A stretch of DNA of 36,147 nt from Candidatus Magasanikbacteria bacterium GW2011_GWA2_37_8 (GTDB lineage Bacteria > Patescibacteriota > Patescibacteriia > Magasanikbacterales > GWA2-37-8). The DNA is taken from contig LBTN01000002.1 of NCBI GenBank assembly GCA_000992085.1, positions 1 through 36,147 on the forward strand, given 5' to 3'. The notes beneath the pieces were generated by a model. That model was not told the DNA's origin and ran no database searches. It saw nothing but the letters and a program-made list of their open reading frames with translations. This document shows positions 14,194 to 24,198 of the stretch, piece after piece; the first letter of the stretch is position 1; each line of letters begins with the position of its first letter. Position numbers and translations under genes: made by a program.

Positions 14194-17100
14194 TTATCGG
14201 CTAATTGGTGCAACCAATATACTTCCTCCGAACTTAACCCACTGTAGTATGCCCTGACTCGGTTTTTCTTGATTAAAACCACTACACTGATCTACATTGT
14301 TATTCGCATTAACAAAAACGCTCTCATAGCAACCCTCTGAAGAAATGCTCGGATTATTAAGGCTGCCACCACTATAACTCTTCGCACACCCCCCACTACA
14401 CCACCCCCAATTATCCATCACTTGCACACGTGGTTTGAATTTACAAACGTTAAGGGCAGTGTCGAAACAATTTTTTGGCTCTGCTGGGGTACACACCGGC
14501 ATTACATTTTTATCGCACACATAATAATGGGTAAAGCTAAAATACCCTTCTTCACAAGCCCCAGCGGAATCGCCAAAACGTAAACGGCAACCAGAATAAC
14601 TATTTTGTCCAGTTAACATACAACTAAACATTGGTAAAAATGGAGAATCTTCTGCTTCAGAAGTGGTTAAACCACATTTTGGTTTATGATTTTTAAACCA
14701 ACCAGTAGTTTGATATGGGGTAGAATCAGGTTCTCCCCAATCGATCATAACTCTAGTTATCGGCATTTGGTCATGATCAGCGGCCGCATAAAATTCCATT
14801 ATTGCCACACCATTTCCGATAGTTATATTACCAGAAGATTTGGCATTAATTGAGAAAGTATTTTTGATTGAGCTAGCGCTAACTTTGGTAGTATCGGTTT
14901 TGTCGTGTATAACTGCCCAAATACGTGGCGGTTTGGGTGTTATTGCAAAACCAGCGACAGAACTACCTTTGGCCAAATCTTTTTCAACAGCGGTATTGGT
15001 TAATACATAGCGATCAATTTGCCATATCCAATCGCCAAAACTTTTTACAAATAATTCACTTAAGCGTCTATTACCTGCCGAATCATTAGAAATATATGAC
15101 GTTTTTTGCAAAACAGTTCCAGTATCTAACGGATTACCTACACACACGCCTTTCTCTACAGTCTGTTCGCCTATATTACTCTGATAAGTTTTTGAGGGAC
15201 AATCATTAGCAGAACTACACGGGTTACCATGATTAATACCGCCCACACACATACCGCGTATCTGATTTAAGTTAGTACATTTATATGGAACAAAATTTTT
15301 ACAATCTTCTAAAGAACCAGATTTGCAAAAGCTGGTCCCCTTGGCAGCAGTGGTACAAAAATCATTGCCACCAGCAGAACAATCTTTTCCAGCGTTTGGA
15401 CCGCCTACACATTTTTTGGCACTCCCAACTGCACATTTACCATCGCCAGGGTTATTAATATAACTAATACAGTCTGATACTTGATTACAAGACAACGGTT
15501 CCCATCCTAGAAATTGATAAAAACCATTATCATTAAACCTACAAAATTTCTTATCTGTTAAATAATTTGAATATGTAGGATCAAACATAGCAGAACCACA
15601 AAATGCATCCATATAAAAAGGAACACCAATACCACCATTAAACTTTTCTATTGATTGACCCATCCAAAAATATGTAGCCCAATATTCACCGCTCTGATCA
15701 GTTACTGAATTTACATAATCAATGCAATTAGAATTACGCACGCATGGCAAATCAGTTCGATTAAAGCCACTTTCTCCATCACCATTATTATCATTATTAA
15801 AAGGTATGCATGATTGTTCTTTTTTACATGTGATATTAGTTAGTACTACATTTTCAGAGTTACAATCTTGATCTGTACTACAAATTGTTCCTTGTTTTAA
15901 TCCAGGATTAATACAGACTGATGTTGTTTCACACGCAGATGTAAATTCTTCTCGGCATTCTTGTGGATATTCGGTTGATACCGGAACAGCCATAGGCCCT
16001 TGATACGCCCAAGGTGAACAAGTTTTATTTTTATTCACCCCACCATCACAAACATACGTATTACCACAATCTCCATTACTGTTAGGACTGCAATTAAGCG
16101 GCGTACCACTACCAATATTCATCCAAATAGGCCAATAGCCAATTTTACGCCAAGCTTGTTCTTTATCAAACGAACTATTATATTTGGCTAAATAATCTTT
16201 AGTAGTCTCAGTTAATGGAGCGTCACCGCGATTAAACGAGCCAAATGGCGCTGAATATTGATTAAAGGGCAAATCTAAAATCGAAGTATTGCCAGATTTT
16301 AATTTATACATACTATCCTCCCACAACCTGTCGGTTCTGGGTTTACCAGAAATACTAAAAGGCTTGGTGTCGTCATTTATAATTACCTCTCTAATTTGGT
16401 TGCACACTTCTTTTAAATAAAAGTTTAATTTAACTGTCATCTCGCCAGCACCATTACCGCCGTCACATATCTTACTTGACATCCTTCTAACTTTACCAGT
16501 AGTATGATCAAAAATTATTCTAAAAGCAATTTCGTTAGAAAGATTATTAACCGACAATCTTTCGCAGCGCACTGCGGTTAAATTATCATAATTAATTTCT
16601 ACTGTTCCACCAGGACCTTCATGCCAAGCAAAATCTAGGGCTATATCACCACCATCTAAAACATGCGCGGGCCCAGACCAATAATAACCATCACCATCAC
16701 CGCTAGTATCATTACCACCATTCATTACGCCAGAAAGTTTTTGATCAACAAACATTAATAGCTCACTACTAGGGTATTCATTATTTTTTTGAAAAAAAGT
16801 ACCATAAGCTGTTGGTTCTAAACCAATTGCAACTATTTCACTAAAATTTATATTGCTTTCTAGCGGATTTAACGGATGATTTATTCCAAAAATTTTAGTT
16901 GAGTCATTAGCGTTCCATTGTTCAGTAAGCGGAAACCCTGTCCATTCACGCGTAGTTAGTTTATAAAGCTGACTACTTATACCAGAAAAAATTGGTAATA
17001 TATTGGCATTCCCTTTAGCTTCTACACACCAATACTTTCCACTTCCCTCTGGTGGCAAATACCCCGCACTAGCATTAAGATTGTAGCGGCTATTTACACC

Positions 17101-20100
17101 AACTGGGGTATCAAGTGGATACCATAAATCGCAGTGGTTGGTAAGTTCGTTATAGTCTAAACAATATCCTTCCCAACCGATTAGGCGTTTGGTGGATTGT
17201 TTTTTGGGCAACAAACAAGTACCGTCTTGGGTGTTGGCATAACCATTGGTAGAAGGCACACTGCGTTCGTCGCGACAATCATAATCGGTTTGGCAAGTTT
17301 TTCCATCTTTGTTGCCACTACCAATATCAAAACCACCTTGGCAGATGCCGTCGGCGCCCAAAACTTTGCCTAAGCCAAAATATTTATTAATGGTGTCGCC
17401 AACAGTCGTACCAAAAACTGCTTGGGTATAAGAACAATCACAATCTTCACCAGGTTCACATTTAGTAGAACCGACTAAATTTGATTTTGGATCATTATTA
17501 CTAAATGGCGCGGCAGCATCCGGGTAGCCGCGACAAGAACTTTGCGTTAAAGGTGTAGAAGTAGAATTAACTATTTTTTCTCCCTTAATGGTTGTGCAAA
17601 CTTGCCCACTGCTATCAAAAACCCCCAAACCAGCAGTATTACCGCTAGCACACTTACCAGCTTGTAAATCCTCTACCTGATAACTATTAAACAACGAATA
17701 TCCAGTAAAATCTTTGGCTTTAAACGAAACATCGCGAGTTATATATTTATTAAAATCCAAAAAGTTGTTTTGGGTAGTATTATTTACCCAATGTTTGCAT
17801 TGATTGATTAATTGATCTGATGGTTGCGCTTCGTCGCACAACCCCAATTCAATACAAATTTCTTTTTTACCACCAGTAGTTGGATCGGTTACTAACTCCG
17901 AGGTTTTACAAGCCAACCATTCTCCGCAAGAACGATCTTTCTTTACCTGCACAATTAGGTTAGCATCTTTGTTGGTGCCAACATTATTTGGATCGGTTAA
18001 AACATAATGGTTGGCAGCCGACGCCAAGTATGAAGCAGCCGTATCCCATTGTTTAAACGGCTGATCGGTTTGATCAAGCAAAATACAACCATCTTTTTCG
18101 CTAATCTTGCCATTACATTTTTCGTTTTTATTTAATTGACCATTATTTAAGAAATAGTATGCCTTGTCGCCATCATTATGATCGATATATTCGGTACAAC
18201 CACTCTGTTCGCGAGCACAAGCACCAACAAAATTTTGGTAGGTGGAAGTATTGCCAGACGACCACAAACCATATACTCCGCCAGTTTGGATATAGTTTGG
18301 ATAACAAGCTTGTGACCCTGCATCAATACAAGTACTTGTAGATACACCAACAGTACAATCATCGGCTATCTTACAATTTTTATCGCGGTTATTATCACAA
18401 ACACCAACATCACGCCAAAACCAGCCGCTCATATTAGAACCGCCAACCACAACATTAGTTTTGTAATCACAAATCTTTTGTCCAGAGGCTACTGGATCTT
18501 TAAAATAATAACTACCGCCAGCCGAAGAATAGGCATCGCAACCAACCGCTTCGGATTGGCACATAATACCAGTAGCAACAGTGCCAGGAGTCGAACGATA
18601 CAAATCCGGGGTATTTTTAATAGTTACTGTGGTAAATTCATACCCGTTAGTAGTTTTTGTTTGTAAACCAGCCAACGTACAACCCAAATCTGCATTTACA
18701 CAATTACTGGCTTGATCAGCTACTAAGTATATTGGTGAAGTGGAGGTTGTGTCAGCCGGAACATAATAAGTCGAAGGCGAGGTTTCTGCTTTCTTATTAC
18801 CTAATACACCATCTTCTTTAATACGTGGTGCTGTACTCCATTGTGGAAAATCGGCAGTTACAGCAAGATAACTAGTATTAAACATATCTACATAACAACC
18901 ATTAGCTCCAACCGGAACATCACAAGAATAATCTTTACTATTAACAGTAATTGATAATTTAACACCGCCATTAGGCTTGGTGGCTGGTAACCAAATATTA
19001 TACAATCGCGAAGTTGGCTCGGGAGTATTAAAAGTATCAATTAAAGCCGTGCAACCAATCGCACTTTCACGACAAAGATAACTAAAGTTGGTTAAATAAA
19101 TCCATTCATCTTTAGTATTTTTGTAAGCGCTACAACCCAAAGCTTCACCTGGCAAGTTATCGTTTAAATTACTATCACATACACCCCCAACATTTAAGGA
19201 GCTTTTTACCAGCGGCAAATCTTTGGCTACCTGAGTTAAACGAATATTATCTAAGAAAATTTTGCCATTACCAGATAATTGAAGTACTAAATTAGTAGAT
19301 AAAGCTGTACCTTGCAAAACAACACCATTAAATTTAAAGTATTGCCAAGTATCACCCAAACTTATTATACCAACATCAGTAGTAGTAGCAGTACCATTAA
19401 CAAACTTTGTAATCATATTTACACCTGTACCTTTAGCCCAAAAACTTAAGTTATAAGTTTCACCTAAGCTAAGCGCCAGATTTTTGTATAATAAATCGCC
19501 ATTATCGCCAGCAAAGCCCAAAGAATGTTCCCCAGCGTGAGTAGATTCTAATGAAAGTGCAAAAGTACCACCAGAGTTACTCCAACCAGCCAAAGCCAAA
19601 GTAGAAGATGAATTTTCAAAGTCATCTCCAGAAATAATATCTTTTACATTATTCCCAGCATTACCATGATACAAACTGCAGCTAACCGACGTTACTCGGC
19701 AAACTTTGCTGGCGCCAGCAGTGGTTTGTACACCACCTGGTAAGCCGTTGTAATAACAAAAACCATTACGATATTCACCATTTTGGAAACAAACTGGTGT
19801 GGCTCCGGGAGCGCTGGCCAATTCTGGGCTATTTAAACGATATGGCGTGCAATTTTCATTTACAACAATTGTATTTGCAAGCAAGCGATAATAAATAGCA
19901 CCTTTATCGTCGTTAAACTGGCGACAATCTAAACTGGCAGTTTTATTTTTATAAGACGCTTCGTTACAAGTATCTTTAAAAGTTGCTAATTCGGTTGCGT
20001 CTTTAGCAACATATTTTGGCCCACCGATTCTTCCAGAAACTGGATCTGAAGTACCAGTCTTATCTTCTTCTAAAACAAAAGATTGTAATTGATATCCGTT

Positions 20101-22602
20101 AGCTGTGCCTTCGTAAGTAAAATAATTTTTTTGTTTAGTTGCGTCTGGTTTAATACACGCTCGGAGTGAAGAATAATATTCCACTTGCTCTCCTCCACCA
20201 ACAATTTGGCTCATATTGGTAAAACTACTACAACCTACTTCTTCCAAATCACAGGTACGGGCAGAATTTTGATTAATTTCGTTTGGTGGAATAATATATG
20301 TTAAAGCTTGACCATTAGAATAATTATTAGGCAATTCGCGATAGCCTTCATAACCAACGCAACTTTGGTCGCATTGATCATTCCAAGTATAAGTGGCGCC
20401 ACTAACACTATAAGGAGTAAACCGACCCGGTATTTGTTCGCCAGTAAATTGATTGGTATATAAATCACAATTTACTTCTTCGGCAGTACAAACGCTAGCA
20501 TAATTTTTACACTCTGGTTTGGCATTGGCAGCTAATTTAACTAAATCGGTTGCATTGGTTGGCCAATTAGTTATTCCATCGCCCGGAGTAATATCATAAC
20601 ATTTTAAATAATCTGGAGCTTTACGTAAATTAACAGGCAGATTTGTATCGGCGGCAACTTTAAATGCCGTACAACCAGCCGAATTGTTGCCACAAGCAGT
20701 AGAAACTTTATTATTTAAATTAATACCAGTATTAAGCGAAGCTTGTTGAGCACTAAACCCAGCCGTTAACCACCGGCCATTATTATCTTGAACAAGACTG
20801 TAGGCAGTGCAGCCTACTGTATCGGCGTTGCAATTAGCCGTATCCAAAGTACGATACAAATAACTTACCGACGTACCGTTGGCGCCAACAAATTCTCGGC
20901 AAGTCGCATTTTGTGAATTACAACTGGTAGCATCAAAATTCCAGGAATTTTTACTTTTGGTACAATAACCATAGGCATAACAAGATTTTTCTCCTTCTTC
21001 ATAACCAACACAACTTTGTGTGTCTACACATTCTTCGGCACGTTGACCCATTTCTTTACTGATAGTTTGATTACCATACACAAGCGCATTACAACGCATG
21101 CTGTCAATTCGCAAAATCCAATTTGGATCAATTAGATGGCAATAAGGAAAATTAATCGGATCGGGTATTACTACTCCGCCAGCCCCGTAATGACAACTAT
21201 TAAAACCATTCTTAACTTCATTTAAACTCCATGGATTGTCTGGGTTACTGCGTTCGGCCGCAATTTCAAAACCTAATGGTAAAATTCCGGCTAAAACTAA
21301 TTTTTTGATATTGCTATAACAATAAGCTGTGCCAAAACAATTTTTATCAGCATTCATGGTTTTGTTAACTGGCGAAATCAATTTAAAATTACCATTTAAG
21401 ACACCAGATTTAATTGCATCATTAATTGTAATTGGTTCGTCATAAGTTGCTTGACGCACAGCGGCAGCTAAACTATCCGACATTACACAATTATTTGGGC
21501 CTGGTTCTTCAGGACAATCGGCGAATAAAGCCAAAATATCGTAATCACTCTTACTGTGCACTGGGGCACTTAAAATATCAGCGAACAAAGCTTCGGCGGC
21601 CTGCCTTCCCCCAACTGCTATACTTTCGTATTGAGCTGGGCTAGTACCATCACCATTTTCGAAAAATCCTTGCAATGGCAACATGCCCTTTTCTTTAAAA
21701 TTCTTAAGAGCAGTATTGGCAAAAGTATTTAAAAACATTGATAAAGTAGACGGGATAATTGCTGCATAACCAGAAGAAATAGCCGAATTAACTACTGCCT
21801 GATTCTGCTCTTTAGTATTATTTGGCGACTGTTTTTTCATTTCTTCTTCCATAACTGCTGCTGGAGTTTTGATATCTCCAGAAATCAACCTTGTCGCCGG
21901 CAAAAATCCCTTACCAACTAAATCTTCTTGTTTAACTGCATCTGATTTTGTTTGTACTAAATTATCAATTTTAGACACCGATTCCCAATAGATACCCAAG
22001 TCGTTATCGGTTGGAGACAAAGAAACATTAAATTGATTCTGCAAACCAGCAGCAGTACCGTACTTACTTTTCCAAGCATCACCGCTCCAATTTTTAACAA
22101 ATTGTTGAAAATTACAATTTCTGGCTTCTTGAGCTGGTCCACCTTCATCATAACGCCTTTTTAAACCCAACCTAAAAGCTAAATCAACTTTTACATCGGG
22201 AATTTTACAAAGATTTAAACCAAATGGTTTACCTAAATTATATATTGCTTCGCCAAAAGCTTCGGATGCAACACCGCCGATATAATCTTCAAAATTTTTC
22301 GTACGGGCAAATGGTGATTGTCCCTTACCACCAGAAGCCAAATATACTGCAGTATCATAAGCTACCTTACGCATAAAATACGAAATAGCACGCTGAGCGG
22401 CAATTAAAATAGCCGTTTTCCAATTTTCTTTTACACTATCTGCAATGCGAGCAGCCATACCAGGCACATCTCCCAAAATAGTAGTTGGCCAAGCAGCTTT
22501 GGCTGGTGTAGGATTTAAAAAAGACCCGGCCACACTAGTAAACAAAAATAAAACAATTAATGTTCCTAAACTAAATTTCTTAAAATGTGACAAGGGGGAC
22601 AT
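14194..22602 (-). CDS. giant Cys-rich exported protein with repeats and a CBM-like domain
   Basis: This 2802-residue protein begins with a signal sequence (hydrophobic core about residues 13-28, then PTPAKAAW). Residues 35-450 are a largely Cys-poor helical part. From about 490 it is rich in Cys, with at least eight copies of a GC[TSD]x[YFL] motif (for example VGCTAYS, AGCTAFK, LGCSAYK, SGCTEYI), usually with another Cys 30-60 residues away. A second motif family, C-x-GG-x(n)-C-x(n)-DC, occurs about six times (for example CVGGPNAGKDC and CVGGINHGNPC). Residues about 988-1122 resemble a jelly-roll carbohydrate-binding module (GWSNSGGTF, YNLSFWAKG, IFLDNIRL). Near the C-terminus a PKD/Ig-like strand set precedes more Cys. 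An extracellular or envelope adhesin or scaffold rich in disulfides is likely. It ends the unit that starts at the DxDxDG protein, 10 bases upstream. The partner and ligand are unknown. Confidence 0.88.
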   Translation of the reverse strand: MSPLSHFKKFSLGTLIVLFLFTSVAGSFLNPTPAKAAWPTTILGDVPGMAARIADSVKENWKTAILIAAQRAISYFMRKVAYDTAVYLASGGKGQSPFARTKNFEDYIGGVASEAFGEAIYNLGKPFGLNLCKIPDVKVDLAFRLGLKRRYDEGGPAQEARNCNFQQFVKNWSGDAWKSKYGTAAGLQNQFNVSLSPTDNDLGIYWESVSKIDNLVQTKSDAVKQEDLVGKGFLPATRLISGDIKTPAAVMEEEMKKQSPNNTKEQNQAVVNSAISSGYAAIIPSTLSMFLNTFANTALKNFKEKGMLPLQGFFENGDGTSPAQYESIAVGGRQAAEALFADILSAPVHSKSDYDILALFADCPEEPGPNNCVMSDSLAAAVRQATYDEPITINDAIKSGVLNGNFKLISPVNKTMNADKNCFGTAYCYSNIKKLVLAGILPLGFEIAAERSNPDNPWSLNEVKNGFNSCHYGAGGVVIPDPINFPYCHLIDPNWILRIDSMRCNALVYGNQTISKEMGQRAEECVDTQSCVGYEEGEKSCYAYGYCTKSKNSWNFDATSCNSQNATCREFVGANGTSVSYLYRTLDTANCNADTVGCTAYSLVQDNNGRWLTAGFSAQQASLNTGINLNNKVSTACGNNSAGCTAFKVAADTNLPVNLRKAPDYLKCYDITPGDGITNWPTNATDLVKLAANAKPECKNYASVCTAEEVNCDLYTNQFTGEQIPGRFTPYSVSGATYTWNDQCDQSCVGYEGYRELPNNYSNGQALTYIIPPNEINQNSARTCDLEEVGCSSFTNMSQIVGGGEQVEYYSSLRACIKPDATKQKNYFTYEGTANGYQLQSFVLEEDKTGTSDPVSGRIGGPKYVAKDATELATFKDTCNEASYKNKTASLDCRQFNDDKGAIYYRLLANTIVVNENCTPYRLNSPELASAPGATPVCFQNGEYRNGFCYYNGLPGGVQTTAGASKVCRVTSVSCSLYHGNAGNNVKDIISGDDFENSSSTLALAGWSNSGGTFALSLESTHAGEHSLGFAGDNGDLLYKNLALSLGETYNLSFWAKGTGVNMITKFVNGTATTTDVGIISLGDTWQYFKFNGVVLQGTALSTNLVLQLSGNGKIFLDNIRLTQVAKDLPLVKSSLNVGGVCDSNLNDNLPGEALGCSAYKNTKDEWIYLTNFSYLCRESAIGCTALIDTFNTPEPTSRLYNIWLPATKPNGGVKLSITVNSKDYSCDVPVGANGCYVDMFNTSYLAVTADFPQWSTAPRIKEDGVLGNKKAETSPSTYYVPADTTSTSPIYLVADQASNCVNADLGCTLAGLQTKTTNGYEFTTVTIKNTPDLYRSTPGTVATGIMCQSEAVGCDAYSSAGGSYYFKDPVASGQKICDYKTNVVVGGSNMSGWFWRDVGVCDNNRDKNCKIADDCTVGVSTSTCIDAGSQACYPNYIQTGGVYGLWSSGNTSTYQNFVGACAREQSGCTEYIDHNDGDKAYYFLNNGQLNKNEKCNGKISEKDGCILLDQTDQPFKQWDTAASYLASAANHYVLTDPNNVGTNKDANLIVQVKKDRSCGEWLACKTSELVTDPTTGGKKEICIELGLCDEAQPSDQLINQCKHWVNNTTQNNFLDFNKYITRDVSFKAKDFTGYSLFNSYQVEDLQAGKCASGNTAGLGVFDSSGQVCTTIKGEKIVNSTSTPLTQSSCRGYPDAAAPFSNNDPKSNLVGSTKCEPGEDCDCSYTQAVFGTTVGDTINKYFGLGKVLGADGICQGGFDIGSGNKDGKTCQTDYDCRDERSVPSTNGYANTQDGTCLLPKKQSTKRLIGWEGYCLDYNELTNHCDLWYPLDTPVGVNSRYNLNASAGYLPPEGSGKYWCVEAKGNANILPIFSGISSQLYKLTTREWTGFPLTEQWNANDSTKIFGINHPLNPLESNINFSEIVAIGLEPTAYGTFFQKNNEYPSSELLMFVDQKLSGVMNGGNDTSGDGDGYYWSGPAHVLDGGDIALDFAWHEGPGGTVEINYDNLTAVRCERLSVNNLSNEIAFRIIFDHTTGKVRRMSSKICDGGNGAGEMTVKLNFYLKEVCNQIREVIINDDTKPFSISGKPRTDRLWEDSMYKLKSGNTSILDLPFNQYSAPFGSFNRGDAPLTETTKDYLAKYNSSFDKEQAWRKIGYWPIWMNIGSGTPLNCSPNSNGDCGNTYVCDGGVNKNKTCSPWAYQGPMAVPVSTEYPQECREEFTSACETTSVCINPGLKQGTICSTDQDCNSENVVLTNITCKKEQSCIPFNNDNNGDGESGFNRTDLPCVRNSNCIDYVNSVTDQSGEYWATYFWMGQSIEKFNGGIGVPFYMDAFCGSAMFDPTYSNYLTDKKFCRFNDNGFYQFLGWEPLSCNQVSDCISYINNPGDGKCAVGSAKKCVGGPNAGKDCSAGGNDFCTTAAKGTSFCKSGSLEDCKNFVPYKCTNLNQIRGMCVGGINHGNPCSSANDCPSKTYQSNIGEQTVEKGVCVGNPLDTGTVLQKTSYISNDSAGNRRLSELFVKSFGDWIWQIDRYVLTNTAVEKDLAKGSSVAGFAITPKPPRIWAVIHDKTDTTKVSASSIKNTFSINAKSSGNITIGNGVAIMEFYAAADHDQMPITRVMIDWGEPDSTPYQTTGWFKNHKPKCGLTTSEAEDSPFLPMFSCMLTGQNSYSGCRLRFGDSAGACEEGYFSFTHYYVCDKNVMPVCTPAEPKNCFDTALNVCKFKPRVQVMDNWGWCSGGCAKSYSGGSLNNPSISSEGCYESVFVNANNNVDQCSGFNQEKPSQGILQWVKFGGSILVAPISR

Positions 22603-22612
22603 AAAAATTTAA

Positions 22613-23236
22613 TTAATTGGCATTTTCTAAAGTAGAGGTCGTAGCCATAGTTTCTGACACCATCTTCATCAAATCAGCATCAGAAATTTTTTCTAATAGA
22701 GTTGCGTCTACGCCAGAACTAATCAAAAGTTCGCGCACTTGTTTCGGGTCTTGCAATACCTGCATAATGTCTATGGTACCGGCATCTATTTGCACACCCA
22801 TAGTTAGATCAATTGCTGGTGTGCCCGAAGCGGTTTTGTTCATCAATTCGGTTTCGGCAACAGCTAAAGCCTCACAATCTTTACCTTCTCCGCAAACTGG
22901 ATTAGTGCCTTTGTCAATTTCTTGCTTATCGGTTAAACCATCAGAATCTGTGTCGGCCAAATAAGGGCTAGTAGTGTAAACATAAAGCTCATCAAAATCG
23001 GTTAAACCATCTTGATCGGTATCACGAAAACGCAAAGCATCTATTGTATTAACTTCTTCTGACAAGTTATCTGGCACTTTATTATTTAATGCAAATGGCG
23101 CATACATAGTATTACGAATTTGTAATATTCCTAAACCTACTGCAAAAATAGCAAAAAACAACAACAAAATAAACCCAATCTTTTGTTCTTTGGTTATTCC
23201 CGGGGTGATGTTTGACCCTGGTTCTAATTCCACCAT
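22613..23236 (-). CDS. membrane-anchored protein with DxDxDG calcium-type repeats
   Basis: With the start at 23236 the protein has 207 residues: a short cytosolic stretch, one membrane span (about 20-40), and outside it two DxDxDGLTDxxE loops (DTDQDGLTDFDE at 72-83 and DTDSDGLTDKQE at 95-106). These are thrombospondin type 3/dockerin-like calcium sites followed by TNPVCGEGKDC. The C-terminal part is helical and polar. A longer frame starts at 23317 but overlaps rsmA, and an extended -10 promoter falls inside it, so the shorter start is preferred. The giant Cys-rich gene follows by 10 bases, so the two proteins may act together at the cell surface, perhaps needing calcium. Confidence 0.8.
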   Translation of the reverse strand: MVELEPGSNITPGITKEQKIGFILLLFFAIFAVGLGILQIRNTMYAPFALNNKVPDNLSEEVNTIDALRFRDTDQDGLTDFDELYVYTTSPYLADTDSDGLTDKQEIDKGTNPVCGEGKDCEALAVAETELMNKTASGTPAIDLTMGVQIDAGTIDIMQVLQDPKQVRELLISSGVDATLLEKISDADLMKMVSETMATTSTLENAN

Positions 23237-23271
23237 AAGCGTTTTAAATTTTGTGAATTTTTCTGATAATA

Positions 23272-23280
23272 TTATACCAC
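23272..23280 (-). promoter_or_regulatory. extended -10 promoter of the surface-protein unit
   Basis: On the minus strand TGGTATAAT is an extended -10 (TGnTATAAT). The -35 is poor. Initiation about 7 bases on gives a leader of some 30 bases before the start at 23236. It overlaps the end of rsmA. Confidence 0.5.
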
Positions 23281-23283
23281 AGA

Positions 23284-24120
23284 TCAATTGTAAAGATAAG
23301 TGGATAACCTTTGCCAATCTGATACTGATAATTCTTGGGCGCGAGCAGTAGGTTTAAGCCCTAATTCAGTAAAGGCCTGATTTAATTTTTCTTTATTATA
23401 ATACGGTAACAAATTTTTAATGAGCAGCTTTCTTTTTTGGGCGAACCCAGCTCGAACTAGTTTAAAAAAGTCGTTATCACTTATCTTTTTCTTTTCCTGA
23501 TTTTTTACTGTTTTAATTGCAATTACCGCCGAATCTACCTCTGGTGCTGGCCAGAATAAAATTCGTGGTACATTTAATATTACCTCTGCATCAGCATAAT
23601 ATTGTACCGATATTGCCAAAAGCGACATATCCCCTGGTTTGGCACAAATTCTTTCTGCTACTTCTTTTTGCACCATAAATATCATAATTTGCGGTGGATT
23701 TTTAGTCTCCAAAAACATTCGAATAATTGGCGAAGTAATTTGATAAGGAAGATTGGCAATAACTTTGTAATTATCTAATTTGGAAGTTTCTAATTTTGGA
23801 AATTGTTGTAAAACATCTCCCCAAATAATTTCTAAATTTTTTATTTCATTTTCTTCGATTTGCTCTTGCCAATATTTAGTTAATTTTTTTTCAATTTCAA
23901 AACTAATTACTTTTTTTACTTCGGGCGCTAATGCTAAAGTAAGAACACCAAAACCCGGCCCAATTTCTACCACTGTATCGGTTTTTTTTAATTCTCCAGC
24001 CGCCACCATCGCTTCGATTGGCAAGGGATCAACCAAATAATTTTGACCGTAACTTTTACTGGGTTTAATGCCATATTCTTGACAAAGTCTTTGTAATTGT
24101 TTTGGAGGAAGAAAAAGCAT
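23284..24120 (-). CDS. rsmA: 16S rRNA dimethyladenosine transferase RsmA (KsgA)
   Basis: The 278-residue protein has the family order: GQNYLVDP at residues 25-32, the SAM-binding VVEIGPGFGVLTLAL at 50-64, and the catalytic motif NLPYQI at 123-128, which binds the target adenine. It dimethylates two adjacent adenines in the 3' terminal helix of 16S rRNA late in small-subunit assembly. The length is normal. No Shine-Dalgarno precedes the start. The gene ends 47 bases before the start of the DxDxDG protein. Confidence 0.97.
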   Translation of the reverse strand: MLFLPPKQLQRLCQEYGIKPSKSYGQNYLVDPLPIEAMVAAGELKKTDTVVEIGPGFGVLTLALAPEVKKVISFEIEKKLTKYWQEQIEENEIKNLEIIWGDVLQQFPKLETSKLDNYKVIANLPYQITSPIIRMFLETKNPPQIMIFMVQKEVAERICAKPGDMSLLAISVQYYADAEVILNVPRILFWPAPEVDSAVIAIKTVKNQEKKKISDNDFFKLVRAGFAQKRKLLIKNLLPYYNKEKLNQAFTELGLKPTARAQELSVSDWQRLSTYLYN

Positions 24121-24129
24121 GGGAATTAA

Positions 24130-24172
24130 TGAATAGTGAATAAGGAATAAGGAGTAAAGAATAAGGAATAAT
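24130..24172. repeat. short tandem AT-rich repeat (GAATAAGGAATAAGGA type)
   Basis: Units of GAATAAGGAATAAGGAGTAAAGAATAAGG style repeat with small changes in the gap between the DUF4015 gene and rsmA. Translated readings of it are meaningless. Confidence 0.6.
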
Positions 24173-24198
24173 GCGAGATGGCGTGTAATTTATAAAGC

